From contig UQYQ01000002.1 of the NCBI GenBank assembly GCA_900545345.1, forward strand, positions 1 through 64,000: DNA of 64,000 nt, in the 5' to 3' direction. Position numbers and translations under genes: made by a program. Source of the stretch: an uncultured Ruminococcus sp. GTDB lineage: Bacteria > Bacillota > Clostridia > Oscillospirales > Ruminococcaceae. The notes beneath the pieces are model-generated. The model was not told the origin of the DNA. It worked only from the letters and a program-made list of their open reading frames with translations, and ran no database searches. Shown here piece by piece: positions 35,586-44,742 of the stretch; positions within the stretch are counted from its first letter, which is position 1, and each line of letters starts with the position of its first letter.

Positions 35586-36047
35586 ATGGACAAAAAAAAT
35601 ATTATCTTTATGAAAAGGGCTTTGGAACTTGCTGCCGAAGCCGAGAAAATCGGTGAGGTCCCTGTTGGTGCAGTGGTTGTTGATAAAAGAACAGGAAAAA
35701 TAGTGGGCGAAGGTTATAACAAGCGGGAAACTGCCAAATCTCCTCTGGCTCATGCCGAAATAATTGCCATTGATGAAGCCAGCAGAAAGCTCGGCGGATG
35801 GCGGCTTTTTAATTGTGATATTTATGTTACGCTTGAGCCTTGTGCAATGTGTGCCGGTGCCATTATAAACAGCAGAATTGATAAGGTTTATTTCGGAGCT
35901 TCCGATTACAGATTCGGTGCGGTCGGGTCTAAAATAAATCTATTTGACGAAGAATTTAATCATACACCTGAATTTGAAAGCGGAATGCTGAGTCGGGAAT
36001 GTTCGGACATTATAAAAACTTTTTTCAGAAAGTTGAGAAGCAATTGA
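35586..36047 (+). CDS. tadA: tRNA-specific adenosine deaminase
   Basis: 153 residues. It deaminates A34 to inosine in tRNA-Arg(ACG). The zinc ligands and catalytic glutamate are clear: His56-Ala-Glu58 and Cys86/Cys89 in EPCAMCAGA. The downstream RFGAVGS segment is typical of TadA. TTTGAGGAATAA precedes the ATG start. Confidence 0.95.
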   Translation: MDKKNIIFMKRALELAAEAEKIGEVPVGAVVVDKRTGKIVGEGYNKRETAKSPLAHAEIIAIDEASRKLGGWRLFNCDIYVTLEPCAMCAGAIINSRIDKVYFGASDYRFGAVGSKINLFDEEFNHTPEFESGMLSRECSDIIKTFFRKLRSN

Positions 36048-36078
36048 TTTGCAATTTTTAATAAGTAAGGAGGTTTGT

Positions 36079-38322
36079 ATGTTGAAAAAATTAAGGAAAA
36101 ACATTAATTCTTTGATAATAACAGCAATAAGCGTACTGCTGATTTTAATAACTTTAATAGCACTTCTTGCAATGTTTATCAGGCAATCATACAAGCTTTC
36201 TGTATCCGAGCTTGAAGCTTCGATATCTTCGGTTTCTGAAATAGTTTCTGTTGCAATTGATAATAAATTTGAAGATTATTTCAACAATTTATACATAGCT
36301 TCAAAAGGTTGCTCGCAAATTGATGATATAGGCGAGATTAAAAAATATTTAAGGCAAACTAATGAGCAGCTGAGTTTCAGACGCATAAGCTATGTTACTC
36401 CTGACGGGAAGGCATACAATTCTAATGGAGCTGATTTTGAAGTTACTGTAACAGGTCAGCTTAAAGATGTTTTTGACGGCAAAGAAATGGCTATTTATGA
36501 AACTAAATCATATTATTATAGTTTACCTGCATTGATACTTAGTGTTCCTGTATACAAAAATGGTGAAGTTGTTGCGATACTTATGGCAAATTCCAGTATT
36601 CAGGGTATTGAACATGCAATAAATCTGAATATATTTGACGGAAACGGATATACTCATATAATCACTAATAAAGGTGATTCAGTGGTGTTAGCTGAAAACC
36701 AGGAAAACTTTTATAATTTTTTTACTAAGATTGAAAACAGCGGTGAATTTTTAAATATGGATTCTGACCGGATTATAGATGATTTTGCAAATGAAAGAAG
36801 CGGTTTGGTATATTACAATCACAATGATTCAGATAAAATTGCTGTGTATAGACCACTTGAAAGAAACAATTGGTATGTATTGACAATTGTGCCAACGCAG
36901 TATGCAACAAAAAGCATAACAAATACTATAATTCGTGTTACGATTATAAGCGTGCTGATAGTTTTGCTTTTTGCAGTGATATTAACATACATACTTGTTA
37001 ACAGTATTAAGAAGAAAAGGGAAATAGAAAGAAACGCTTATGTTGATCCTGTTACTCAGGGAAGCACTAAGGTTAAGTTTTATATTGACGCCGTTAATTT
37101 AATAAAGAATAATTCTCCTCTAACATACTCACTTATTTCAATTGACTTGTATAAATTCAGTATTATCAATGATTCGTTTGGAATCAGCTCCGGAGATGAG
37201 GTTTTAGCTTTTATTTATAAGTCAATAAAAAAGTATCTTGCCAGTGATGAACAAGTATCAAGAATTTCCGGTGACAATTTTAATATTTTAAAAAAGACAA
37301 CGGATATTTATGAAATAAAAGAATTTTTAGATAATGTTTCCACTGAGATTAACAGTTTTAATGCTGATTTGATAAATAAGTATTATCTTCAATTCTATGC
37401 AGGTATTTATTTTATAAACGATACCAGCCTTGATGTTGTTAAAATGGAGTTTTGTTCTAATGTTGCAAGAAAGATTTCTAAGAAAAAAAGAACAACTGAG
37501 CTTTACAATTATACAATATATGAAGAAAATCAGCGTCTCACTCAAACAAAAGAAAGATATATTGATAATCACATGGAACAGGCACTTGCAAACGGAGAGT
37601 TTGTTATGTATCTTCAGCCGAAGATTGATTTAAGAACCGATAAGGTCGGAGGTGCAGAAGCCTTAGTAAGATGGAATGACCCTAAATTCGGACTTGTGCC
37701 ACCGGGAGAATTCATACCGATATTTGAAGAAAACGGTTTTGTAAGAAAAGTTGATTTGTATATTTTCGAGCAGGCAGTCAAACTCGTCAGAAGCTGGCTT
37801 GACAGAGGAATTGAACCTATTACCATTTCAGTTAACTTGTCAAGAATTCAACTCAATAATATTAATTTCTTAGATAAGTATGTAAGAGTTTTGGAAATGT
37901 ACGATGTTCCTGCAAAGTATTTTGAGATGGAAGTAACCGAATCAATTGTTTTTAACAATGTTAAGCTTCTTATTGAAATTATAAATAAAATCCATGAAGC
38001 AGGTTTTTCATGTTCAATTGATGATTTCGGAAGCGGATATTCTTCACTTAATATGTTAAAGGATATGCATGTAGATGTCATCAAGCTTGACAGAGAATTT
38101 TTAAAATTCAGTCATAATAATGAGGAGAGAAGTCATCAGATTATTGCTAATGTAATTCAGCTTGTTAAATCCCTCGGTGCTAAAAATGTTACTGAAGGTG
38201 TTGAAAAAGAAAATGAAGTAAATTTCCTTAAAAGCGTTGGCTGTGATATGATACAAGGTTTTTATTTCTCTAAGCCTTTACCTGTTGAAGAATTTGAAGT
38301 TTATTATGATGAACACAGATAA
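36079..38322 (+). CDS. Membrane-anchored c-di-GMP phosphodiesterase (sensor-GGDEF*-EAL)
   Basis: 747 residues from ATG 36079, chosen for its AAGGAGG site. Two transmembrane segments (about 12-35 and 296-318) flank an extracellular Cache-like sensor domain. The GGDEF domain (about 330-470) has SGDEV in place of GGDEF and is probably not a cyclase. The EAL domain (about 490-740) is complete: AEALVRW, NLSRIQL, EVTES, DDFGSGYS, KLDREF, TEGVE and QGFYFSKP, so hydrolysis of c-di-GMP is expected. The degenerate domain may bind GTP or have a structural role (inference). It stands alone, with a terminator after it. Confidence 0.92.
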   Translation: MLKKLRKNINSLIITAISVLLILITLIALLAMFIRQSYKLSVSELEASISSVSEIVSVAIDNKFEDYFNNLYIASKGCSQIDDIGEIKKYLRQTNEQLSFRRISYVTPDGKAYNSNGADFEVTVTGQLKDVFDGKEMAIYETKSYYYSLPALILSVPVYKNGEVVAILMANSSIQGIEHAINLNIFDGNGYTHIITNKGDSVVLAENQENFYNFFTKIENSGEFLNMDSDRIIDDFANERSGLVYYNHNDSDKIAVYRPLERNNWYVLTIVPTQYATKSITNTIIRVTIISVLIVLLFAVILTYILVNSIKKKREIERNAYVDPVTQGSTKVKFYIDAVNLIKNNSPLTYSLISIDLYKFSIINDSFGISSGDEVLAFIYKSIKKYLASDEQVSRISGDNFNILKKTTDIYEIKEFLDNVSTEINSFNADLINKYYLQFYAGIYFINDTSLDVVKMEFCSNVARKISKKKRTTELYNYTIYEENQRLTQTKERYIDNHMEQALANGEFVMYLQPKIDLRTDKVGGAEALVRWNDPKFGLVPPGEFIPIFEENGFVRKVDLYIFEQAVKLVRSWLDRGIEPITISVNLSRIQLNNINFLDKYVRVLEMYDVPAKYFEMEVTESIVFNNVKLLIEIINKIHEAGFSCSIDDFGSGYSSLNMLKDMHVDVIKLDREFLKFSHNNEERSHQIIANVIQLVKSLGAKNVTEGVEKENEVNFLKSVGCDMIQGFYFSKPLPVEEFEVYYDEHR

Positions 38323-38327
38323 ATTGA

Positions 38328-38360
38328 AATACTCCGCAGAATTTTCTGTGGAGTATTTTA
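38328..38360 (+). terminator. Terminator of the EAL gene
   Basis: AATACTCC and CAGA pair with TCTG and GGAGTATT, followed by TTTATATTTT. Confidence 0.8.
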
Positions 38361-38383
38361 TATTTTACCGGGCGAAAAAATTG

Positions 38384-38412
38384 TTGAAAAATGAAAAATC
38401 TCATAGTATAAT
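38384..38412 (+). promoter_or_regulatory. Promoter of the C39-like protease gene
   Basis: TTGAAA (38384-38389) and TATAAT (38407-38412) are 17 bp apart. Confidence 0.75.
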
Positions 38413-38480
38413 AGTTTTTGTGAGATTATAATATAATATGGTTTACTTTATTGGATATAGATTTTTTATTCGGAGGAAAT

Positions 38481-39659
38481 ATGACTGCTATAAAGAAGTT
38501 TTATGTTTGTTTAATTTCTATGATAGGAATTATATCGGTAGTATATGTGTTATCAAACAATAATTGGGTATCTGCAGAAGAATCAGTGCAGAAATCCACA
38601 ATTTATGAGCAGATATCTAATGAAAGTTCTTATAATCAGCCTCAGGAAATCACAGAATACAAAAGAAAAAGTGTTAAAATAAAGAGTGTAAAAGTTAAAA
38701 AACTTACGGCAAAGGTGAAATGGCAAAAACTTGACGACGCCCAAAAATATCAAGTATATTTGTATGAAAATAATAGATGGAAAGAAATTAAGACAACAGC
38801 TTCTACTGAGTATACTATAAAAAAACTTGATAACTGCAAAACTTATTATGTTCGTGTGAGAGCTGTAGTAAATACTCCTGAGGGTACTGATTACAGTTAT
38901 TTTTCTGAGGATTTAGAGTTTAGTATTAATAATACAAAGCTTTATAAGCTTAAAAATGCTAAGCTTCTTAATAAGAAAAAGAAAGTTAAATTAAAAAAGG
39001 TTTCAGGTTATTATACAGGTTATGAAAGTGAGAAGTATAAGGGATATATAATAATAGACTATAACTATGATACCTATCTTGTTAAGAAATCAAAAGTAAA
39101 AACTGTTAAGGGTGCAAAGCTGCTTCCTACAGCTGCGATTTCGCAGATTGACGGAAAATATAAAGGGTATTCGGCATGCGGTCCTGCTGCCGCTGCAATT
39201 CTGTTGAACTCTGAAAAGAATACTGAGCTTCACAAAGACGATTTGATAAAATACTCAAAAAAGAAAAAGCTTAACGACCAGGGTCCGCTTACAAAGATTA
39301 CGGGCGGCATGACATCTCCTAATTTAATTAAACTGATTAAGGCTTATGGTTTTGACTCAAAAAATATATATGACAGGTATGATAAAGCTTCAGATATTAT
39401 AAAAAATCAAATCGATTCGGGAAAACGAGTAATAGCTTTAGTGAAATACAGCGAAGGTGTCAGAAAGAAAAACGGCTCAGCACATTTTATTGTGATTTGC
39501 GGATATAAATATATAAACGGAAAACTTTATTTTTATTATGCTAATTCTTTTTACAGCTCAGGGAAAGGAGCAAGTCTGCTTAAAGTGTCAGCCGGTACAT
39601 TAAATAAGTCTGTAAGAAGTAAGTTCTCCGAGCCGAATACAATTTTGGTTTTGGAGTGA
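38481..39659 (+). CDS. Secreted FN3 plus C39-like cysteine protease
   Basis: 392 residues from ATG 38481, supported by CGGAGG. A signal peptide covers about residues 1-32. Residues about 55-150 form an FN3-like module (AKVKWQKLDDAQKYQVYLYE...TYYVRVRAV) resembling the tails of the LRR proteins. A Lys-rich linker (about 160-210) leads to a Peptidase_C39_2-like domain with Cys233 in SACGPAAAAIL, His335 in SAHFIVICGY and a following Asn in YYANSF. It is probably a secreted protease or transpeptidase-like enzyme; the substrate is unknown. A bacteriocin-export role is unlikely because no ABC exporter domain is attached. Confidence 0.85.
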   Translation: MTAIKKFYVCLISMIGIISVVYVLSNNNWVSAEESVQKSTIYEQISNESSYNQPQEITEYKRKSVKIKSVKVKKLTAKVKWQKLDDAQKYQVYLYENNRWKEIKTTASTEYTIKKLDNCKTYYVRVRAVVNTPEGTDYSYFSEDLEFSINNTKLYKLKNAKLLNKKKKVKLKKVSGYYTGYESEKYKGYIIIDYNYDTYLVKKSKVKTVKGAKLLPTAAISQIDGKYKGYSACGPAAAAILLNSEKNTELHKDDLIKYSKKKKLNDQGPLTKITGGMTSPNLIKLIKAYGFDSKNIYDRYDKASDIIKNQIDSGKRVIALVKYSEGVRKKNGSAHFIVICGYKYINGKLYFYYANSFYSSGKGASLLKVSAGTLNKSVRSKFSEPNTILVLE

Positions 39660-39765
39660 AAACACTTCTCGGCTTTTGAATTCATTATAGAACATCTTGA
39701 CAGTAAACAGCAAACAAAGCCAGCTGAATTTTTAAATAGTATTAATTTATGAATTTTAAGTATAA

Positions 39766-39796
39766 AAACAGACTTTCATAGTCTGTTTTATTTTTT
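39766..39796 (+). terminator. Terminator of the C39-like gene
   Basis: AAACAGACT pairs with AGTCTGTTT, followed by a T-rich tract. Confidence 0.85.
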
Positions 39797-39874
39797 ATAT
39801 AGTCACATTTTTAGTGACAATCTTTTTAATCTGTGATAAAATATTATTAAATAAAAACATAGTGAGGTAACAAT

Positions 39875-40720
39875 TTGAAAAGGAATGAGATAAATTTTAT
39901 ATCAGATGATAATGGTTTATTGCTTGATATTTTAAATGACGGTTTAAGCAATAGCTTTAAGCGCGGAAAAATAAAATCTTTTTTAGAACATAGTCAGGTT
40001 TCAATAAACGGCGTTGTTACAACTAAATATAATTATCCCGTTCAAAAAGGTGATAGTGTTTCTGTTTGTCTTACACCATCAAATAATATCAAAATACCTT
40101 TTGAAGTAATTTATGAGGATGATTATCTTATTGCAATTAACAAGCCGTCAGGGCTTTTGAGTGTGGCGACTGATTCTGAAAAGGAAAATACAGCTTTTCG
40201 GATTTTAAAAGAGTGCGGCAAAACGGTATTTGTTGTACATAGGCTTGACAGGGATACCTCAGGCGTTCTTTTATTTGCAAAAAGAAGGGAAGTTAAGGAG
40301 AAGCTTCAGAAAAACTGGGACAGCACTTTATATCGTGAATATATAGCCGTTTGTGAGGGAGTGTTTAAAGAAAAAAGCGGAAGAGCAGAAAGTTATTTAA
40401 AAGAAAGCAAAACCCATATTGTCTATTCTGATAAATTCGGCAAGAACGGTAAAAAAGCCATAACAAATTATGAAGTGATAAAGACAAGCAAAAAATATTC
40501 ATGGCTTAGAATTAACATTGAAACAGGCAGAAAAAATCAGATTCGTGTAGCAATGAAGGATTTGGGTCACCCGATAGCAGGAGATAAAAAATATGGAGCT
40601 TTGACTAATCCGTTTAAGCGTTTGGGACTTCACGCAAGTATGCTGAAAATCATTCATCCTGTTACTGAAAAGGTAGTTACTTTTGAAGCGAAGATACCAA
40701 GGTGTTTTACTTTGATATAA
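39875..40720 (+). CDS. RluA-family 23S rRNA/tRNA pseudouridine synthase
   Basis: 281 residues starting at TTG 39875 behind GTGAGGT. An S4-like RNA-binding region (about 10-70) precedes the catalytic domain with the signature HRLDRDTSGVLLFAK, whose first Asp is the catalytic residue. The segments INKPSGLLSV and GRKNQIRVAMKDLGHPIAGDKKYG are typical of RluA/RluD. The exact target uridine cannot be told from the sequence. Confidence 0.92.
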   Translation: MKRNEINFISDDNGLLLDILNDGLSNSFKRGKIKSFLEHSQVSINGVVTTKYNYPVQKGDSVSVCLTPSNNIKIPFEVIYEDDYLIAINKPSGLLSVATDSEKENTAFRILKECGKTVFVVHRLDRDTSGVLLFAKRREVKEKLQKNWDSTLYREYIAVCEGVFKEKSGRAESYLKESKTHIVYSDKFGKNGKKAITNYEVIKTSKKYSWLRINIETGRKNQIRVAMKDLGHPIAGDKKYGALTNPFKRLGLHASMLKIIHPVTEKVVTFEAKIPRCFTLI

Positions 40721-40725
40721 TAAAT

Positions 40726-40759
40726 AAAAAACTGCAATGTTTAAACATTGCAGTTTTTT
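40726..40759. terminator. Bidirectional terminator between pseudouridine synthase and MATE gene
   Basis: AAAACTGCAATG pairs perfectly with CATTGCAGTTTT, with A-tract and T-tract on the two sides, so it can serve both converging genes. Confidence 0.92.
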
Positions 40760-40775
40760 CATATACATATTATTT

Positions 40776-42155
40776 TTAATTTTTTAAATTAAGCTTTTTA
40801 CTGATTCTAAGCATAAGCAGAAAAGCAATTACAGCTGATATAATTTCAGCGATAGGGAATGTACTCCATACAAGCCATGAAGAATCCGGCGATTTTTGTA
40901 TCAGCTGTGCAAAAAACCATGCGACAGGAAGCACAAAAATAAACTGTCTGCATAATGATACAACCAATGATTCTATTCCTCCCTCTAGTGCCTGGAAGAT
41001 TCCCTGAAAGGCGATGTTGGTACCTGCAAAAATAAAGCTTATAGAGATTATTCTCATTGCACTGATGCAAAGTGTTTGTGTTTCACCGGAAAGACCGAAT
41101 ACTCTTGAAAATGGAACAGCGAATATTTCAACAACAATTGTTCCGAGAAGCATAATAACAAACGTATAAATCATACCGTATTTTATTCCGTCACGGATAC
41201 GAGATTTGTTTTTCATGCCATGGCTGAATGAAACAATCGGAGTAATAGCGTCACGAAGTCCGAAGGCAGCAAATAAGATAAATTGCTGAATTTTATAATA
41301 TAATCCATAGGCTGTTACCATAGCTTCACTGATTGTACCGAGAATAATATTAAGTCCATATGTCATGACAGACATGAGAGCCTGTGCTATTATTGCAGGT
41401 AACCCTATAGAATATATTTGCTTAATTATTTTTGCTGACGGTTTAATGTATTTTAGATTGTTTGAAATATCATTATTAACTTTAAGGTGAAATATTAAGG
41501 CAAGAATAAAAGAAACGCACTGTCCTATTACTGTGGCATATGCAGCACCTTCTACTCCGAACTCGGGACAGCCAATAAGACCGTAAATCATTATGGGATC
41601 TAAAATTATGTTTGTAACCGCACCGGCTACTTGCGCAATTGTTGAATACATAGAATGTCCTGTGGCTTGAAGCAGTTTTTCATAAATTGAAAAGAAAACA
41701 ATACCGATAGACGCTATACAGCAAATTTTAAGATAATTCACGGCCATATCGTAAACGAGTTTGTTTGATGTTTGTGAAGTTATATAGAGTTTGACTCCAA
41801 ACAGACCGAAAACTAAAAAAACAATATAAATTACTATTGCTAAAAATACTGCGTTGCCTGAGACCTTACTTGCTTTTTCTTTATCATTCTGACCAAGGCT
41901 TTTAGCAAGGAGAGCGTTTGTTCCTACTCCTGTACCTATGCTGATTGCTACCATAAGCATCTGTAAAGGAAATGCTAAGGTTAATGCATTAAGTGCGGAT
42001 TCTCCGTTATTAGTCATGTTGGAAACAAAAGCACTGTCAACTATGTTATATACTGCCTGAAGTATCATAGATAAAATCATAGGTATTCCCATAGCCATCA
42101 TAAGTTTCGGAACGGGAACCAGCCCCATTTTACTTTGTTCTGCTGATTTACACAT
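40776..42155 (-). CDS. MATE-family multidrug/sodium antiporter
   Basis: 459 residues from the ATG at 42153-42155, chosen because AAAGGTGATG precedes it; an in-frame extension of 18 codons to 42209 would run through the leader hairpin. Twelve hydrophobic segments and the MATE signatures (PMILSMILQAVYNIVDSAFVSN near the N-terminus and the repeated GLPAIIAQALMSV in the second half) are visible. Such proteins export cationic drugs or metabolites with Na+ or H+. A terminator-like hairpin in the 5' leader suggests attenuation control. Confidence 0.92.
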   Translation of the reverse strand: MCKSAEQSKMGLVPVPKLMMAMGIPMILSMILQAVYNIVDSAFVSNMTNNGESALNALTLAFPLQMLMVAISIGTGVGTNALLAKSLGQNDKEKASKVSGNAVFLAIVIYIVFLVFGLFGVKLYITSQTSNKLVYDMAVNYLKICCIASIGIVFFSIYEKLLQATGHSMYSTIAQVAGAVTNIILDPIMIYGLIGCPEFGVEGAAYATVIGQCVSFILALIFHLKVNNDISNNLKYIKPSAKIIKQIYSIGLPAIIAQALMSVMTYGLNIILGTISEAMVTAYGLYYKIQQFILFAAFGLRDAITPIVSFSHGMKNKSRIRDGIKYGMIYTFVIMLLGTIVVEIFAVPFSRVFGLSGETQTLCISAMRIISISFIFAGTNIAFQGIFQALEGGIESLVVSLCRQFIFVLPVAWFFAQLIQKSPDSSWLVWSTFPIAEIISAVIAFLLMLRISKKLNLKN

Positions 42156-42182
42156 AAAATCATCACCTTTCAAAATTTTTGC

Positions 42183-42238
42183 AAAAAAATAACGAGCAAT
42201 ATTAATCAACTGGATTTACATGATTAACATTACTCGTT
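42183..42238 (-). terminator. Terminator-like attenuator in the MATE leader
   Basis: On the minus strand AACGAGTAATGTTAATCA pairs with TGATTAATATTGCTCGTT (18 bp, two G-U pairs), followed by ATTTTTTT, between the promoter and the MATE start codon. It would stop transcription before the gene unless relieved. Very short open frames (MLKI, MLIM) precede or overlap it, which could allow ribosome-mediated control; that mechanism is inference. Confidence 0.65.
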
Positions 42239-42265
42239 GTTTGTATTTAAATTTTTAACATAAAT

Positions 42266-42294
42266 ATTTTATCACAATTATAAGATACATTCAA
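42266..42294 (-). promoter_or_regulatory. MATE gene promoter
   Basis: On the minus strand TTGAAT (42294-42289) and TAAAAT (42271-42266) are 17 bp apart, placing the start just upstream of the attenuator hairpin. Confidence 0.7.
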
Positions 42295-42383
42295 TTGCCG
42301 ATATGCACAAAAAACAATAGTATTGTAATTGTGTATTTTTCACAATTATAATATATTATATTGTTTGTGATATTCGATTATAT

Positions 42384-43481
42384 TCATGGAATACAAAACA
42401 AATTCGTTTCCCATGCGGGATAATAAGGATAATGTCTTAAATAAAATCTGTAATTCGGATTGATAGATTTTATTTGAAGAGGAATATCAATCATATCATA
42501 TAATCTGTGATAAACCGCTATACAAAGCTTCGGAGAATAAGTTTCAATTGTTTGATGCGTACCTTTTATAGCTTCCTTTTCTGCACCCTCAACATCATAT
42601 TTAATATAGGTAGCAGGTTTTCCTCTTAAAATACTGTCAACGCTTTTTGCGTCTGTTTCAACACCTTTTTCCGATACCTGAGATTGGCGTCCGCCGCCTG
42701 TATTAAAGGTAAGGGTTGTGTTGGAGCTCCACGCAGCAGAGTTGAAGATGTTTATATTATCAAGCCCGTCGGCACAGCGTGAAAGCTTTTTAAAGTTTCT
42801 TTTATTCGGTTCAAGTGCATAAACGGCTTTATATTTATAATTTGTTCGGTTAGCAAAATCTAAAACTGTATCTCCATTAAAAGCACCTAAGTCAACATAT
42901 ATCTCATTGTTTCCGAGCTTCAAAATACTTTCAAAAGCTTCGTCTGTTGTCGTTGTAGATTCCCGAAGGTATTTAAGCTCTCCGGTTATTTTATATTTTA
43001 GTATATTTTTAAAAACCATGCGTGATTGATCATCACACAGCATATCGTATACTTTTTCGATGTCTTCAAAACGCTTTGAAAAGTGCTCTTTTAAAAACGG
43101 CTCTCCTCCAATGACGGCTGTATCCGGCATAATAAGGCAATGCTTTTTTTCAAGCTTGTCTATTTTTGTTATAAGCTCCTGATAGCCGGCTGCAAATGCA
43201 AGAAGAATTATGAAGTCGTATCCTTGTTCTTTTGAACTTTTTTCAATATCAGAAAGTTTATGAACCAAATGACCTTCAAAATAATGTCCTCTTACAAATT
43301 CGTCACTTGCAAAAATTCCTGATATAGAGATTTTCCGTCTCTCAAGTTCTTTCATAAGCTTCAGACATCCGTCGCCCATTCCGTAAATAAAGATAGGTTT
43401 ATCGGTTTTTTCGAGTTTTTCCCAGCACGATTCGAGTAATAAAAATTCTTCTGGATTTAACATAAACATACCGTCTTTCAT
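42384..43481 (-). CDS. FkbM-family methyltransferase
   Basis: About 365 residues. The start is uncertain: TTG 43493, ATG 43481, ATG 43469 and ATG 43463 are all in frame, and no strong ribosome site decides between them. Residues about 20-130 look like a nucleotide-binding-like region (IFIYGMGDGCLKLMKELERR). The C-terminal half is a SAM-dependent methyltransferase: YVDLGAFNGDTVLDF (motif I), ALEPNKRNFKKL, and the FkbM-type YIKYDVEGAEKEAIKG. Such enzymes O-methylate sugars or polyketides; here surface or exopolysaccharide modification is a guess. No glycosyltransferases are adjacent. Confidence 0.85.
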   Translation of the reverse strand: MKDGMFMLNPEEFLLLESCWEKLEKTDKPIFIYGMGDGCLKLMKELERRKISISGIFASDEFVRGHYFEGHLVHKLSDIEKSSKEQGYDFIILLAFAAGYQELITKIDKLEKKHCLIMPDTAVIGGEPFLKEHFSKRFEDIEKVYDMLCDDQSRMVFKNILKYKITGELKYLRESTTTTDEAFESILKLGNNEIYVDLGAFNGDTVLDFANRTNYKYKAVYALEPNKRNFKKLSRCADGLDNINIFNSAAWSSNTTLTFNTGGGRQSQVSEKGVETDAKSVDSILRGKPATYIKYDVEGAEKEAIKGTHQTIETYSPKLCIAVYHRLYDMIDIPLQIKSINPNYRFYLRHYPYYPAWETNLFCIP

Positions 43482-43565
43482 TAAATTTAACAAATCAATT
43501 TTATTATTGTATAGTATATCATAATTTGTATCTAAGTCAACTATAATGAGAATAAGCTGAATTGA

Positions 43566-43594
43566 TTGACTTATTGCGAAAAATAATGTATAAT
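43566..43594 (+). promoter_or_regulatory. Promoter of the zinc-ribbon DUF4190 genes
   Basis: TTGACT (43566-43571) and TATAAT (43589-43594) with 17-bp spacing, 57 bases before the first gene. Confidence 0.85.
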
Positions 43595-43650
43595 GTAGAA
43601 AAATAATTTACAGAGAAATATTGTTTAGATAAAAGGGAAAGGAGAATATT

Positions 43651-44184
43651 ATGTATTGTACAAAATGCGGTAACAAAAATGACGATAACAGCAGTTTTTG
43701 CGGGGTTTGCGGAGCACCGCTTGCAAAAAACAATCAGAATAATTTATCTTATGTAAATACTAATACGAACAATCAATATAATCAGAATATAAATCCATAT
43801 TATAATCAGTCTCAGAACAGTTATTATAACAAAACACCGAACAATTCGGGTTCTAAAATGAACGCTATGGCTTTAGCAGGGTTTATAACCTCATGCGGAT
43901 GTATTTTCTTTTGGGGATTTGCAGGACTGGTCGGTCTTATACTTTCTTTAATAGGATTTAACCAAACGAGGGAAAGAGGAGAAAGAGGAAAAGGTTTTGC
44001 TATTGCGGGAATAATTATAGGATGCATGTCAATTATAGTGACAATTTTAGCTGTTATTTATATTGCTAATACCAGTTCTTATGAACTGCATCGTATATTC
44101 AGAGATTTTTATTATGATAATTATGATTATTATGATTATGGAACAGCTGCTGTTAAAGAGCTGTTTTCAATGATAGGTAAGTAA
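43651..44184 (+). CDS. Zinc-ribbon DUF4190 membrane protein
   Basis: 177 residues. The N-terminus is a zinc ribbon, CTKCGNKNDDNSSFCGVCG (Cys3, Cys6, Cys17, Cys20). An Asn/Gln/Tyr-rich linker (about 30-70) follows, then a DUF4190-type hairpin of two transmembrane segments (about 75-100 and 112-138) around the conserved GxxxxRGERGKGFAIAG. The C-terminus is Tyr/Asp-rich. The function of this family is unknown. It is cotranscribed with a paralogue starting 30 bases downstream. Confidence 0.85.
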   Translation: MYCTKCGNKNDDNSSFCGVCGAPLAKNNQNNLSYVNTNTNNQYNQNINPYYNQSQNSYYNKTPNNSGSKMNAMALAGFITSCGCIFFWGFAGLVGLILSLIGFNQTRERGERGKGFAIAGIIIGCMSIIVTILAVIYIANTSSYELHRIFRDFYYDNYDYYDYGTAAVKELFSMIGK

Positions 44185-44213
44185 TAAAAAACTATATATT
44201 AAAGGAGAATATT

Positions 44214-44678
44214 ATGTATTGTTCAAAATGCGGAACTGAAGTTTCAGATGGATATGCTTTTTGCTCTAATTGCGGGGCAGAGCTGGCTGAAAAGAATAAT
44301 GCTTCAGAAATTAATAATCCTGTAGCACCTCAGCAGCAGAATCAAGCAGTTCAACCTACTTTACCTTTACAGTATCAGGAGAACTATAATAACACTCAGC
44401 CACAAACTCAAAATGCCAAATTTAACGGTATGTCTATTGCAGGTTTTATTTTATCCTTGTGTGCTTTTTTAACAGATGAGGCAGGCATTATTTGTGCCAT
44501 TTTGGGATTGGTTTTTTCAATAATAGGACTTGCATCAAAGAATCAGTTTAAAAGCAAAGGAAAAGGTTTTGCGATTGCAGGTTTAGTAATCAGCGGAATA
44601 TATTTTTTAATGATACTTTGTGCACTGATGTTCATTGGTTCTGTGTTCAGCGGGCTTTTTTGGGCAAGTAGATATTAA
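44214..44678 (+). CDS. Zinc-ribbon DUF4190 membrane protein, second copy
   Basis: 154 residues with the same layout as its upstream neighbour: zinc ribbon CSKCGTEVSDGYAFCSNCG, a Gln-rich linker, and two transmembrane segments (about 75-103 and 118-148) around KSKGKGFAIAGLVISG. It is diverged from the first copy in linker and tail, so the pair is an old tandem duplication. AAAGGAG precedes ATG 44214. The function is unknown. Confidence 0.85.
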   Translation: MYCSKCGTEVSDGYAFCSNCGAELAEKNNASEINNPVAPQQQNQAVQPTLPLQYQENYNNTQPQTQNAKFNGMSIAGFILSLCAFLTDEAGIICAILGLVFSIIGLASKNQFKSKGKGFAIAGLVISGIYFLMILCALMFIGSVFSGLFWASRY

Positions 44679-44742
44679 TTAAAGATATTGCTTGACCAAT
44701 TGAAAAATATATTCAGTAAATATACATATGGAGGAAGTATTA

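Noticed and set aside
38481..39659. Bacteriocin ABC-transporter peptidase
   Set aside because: The C39-like domain is on a secreted protein with an FN3 module and lacks membrane-spanning and ATPase domains.
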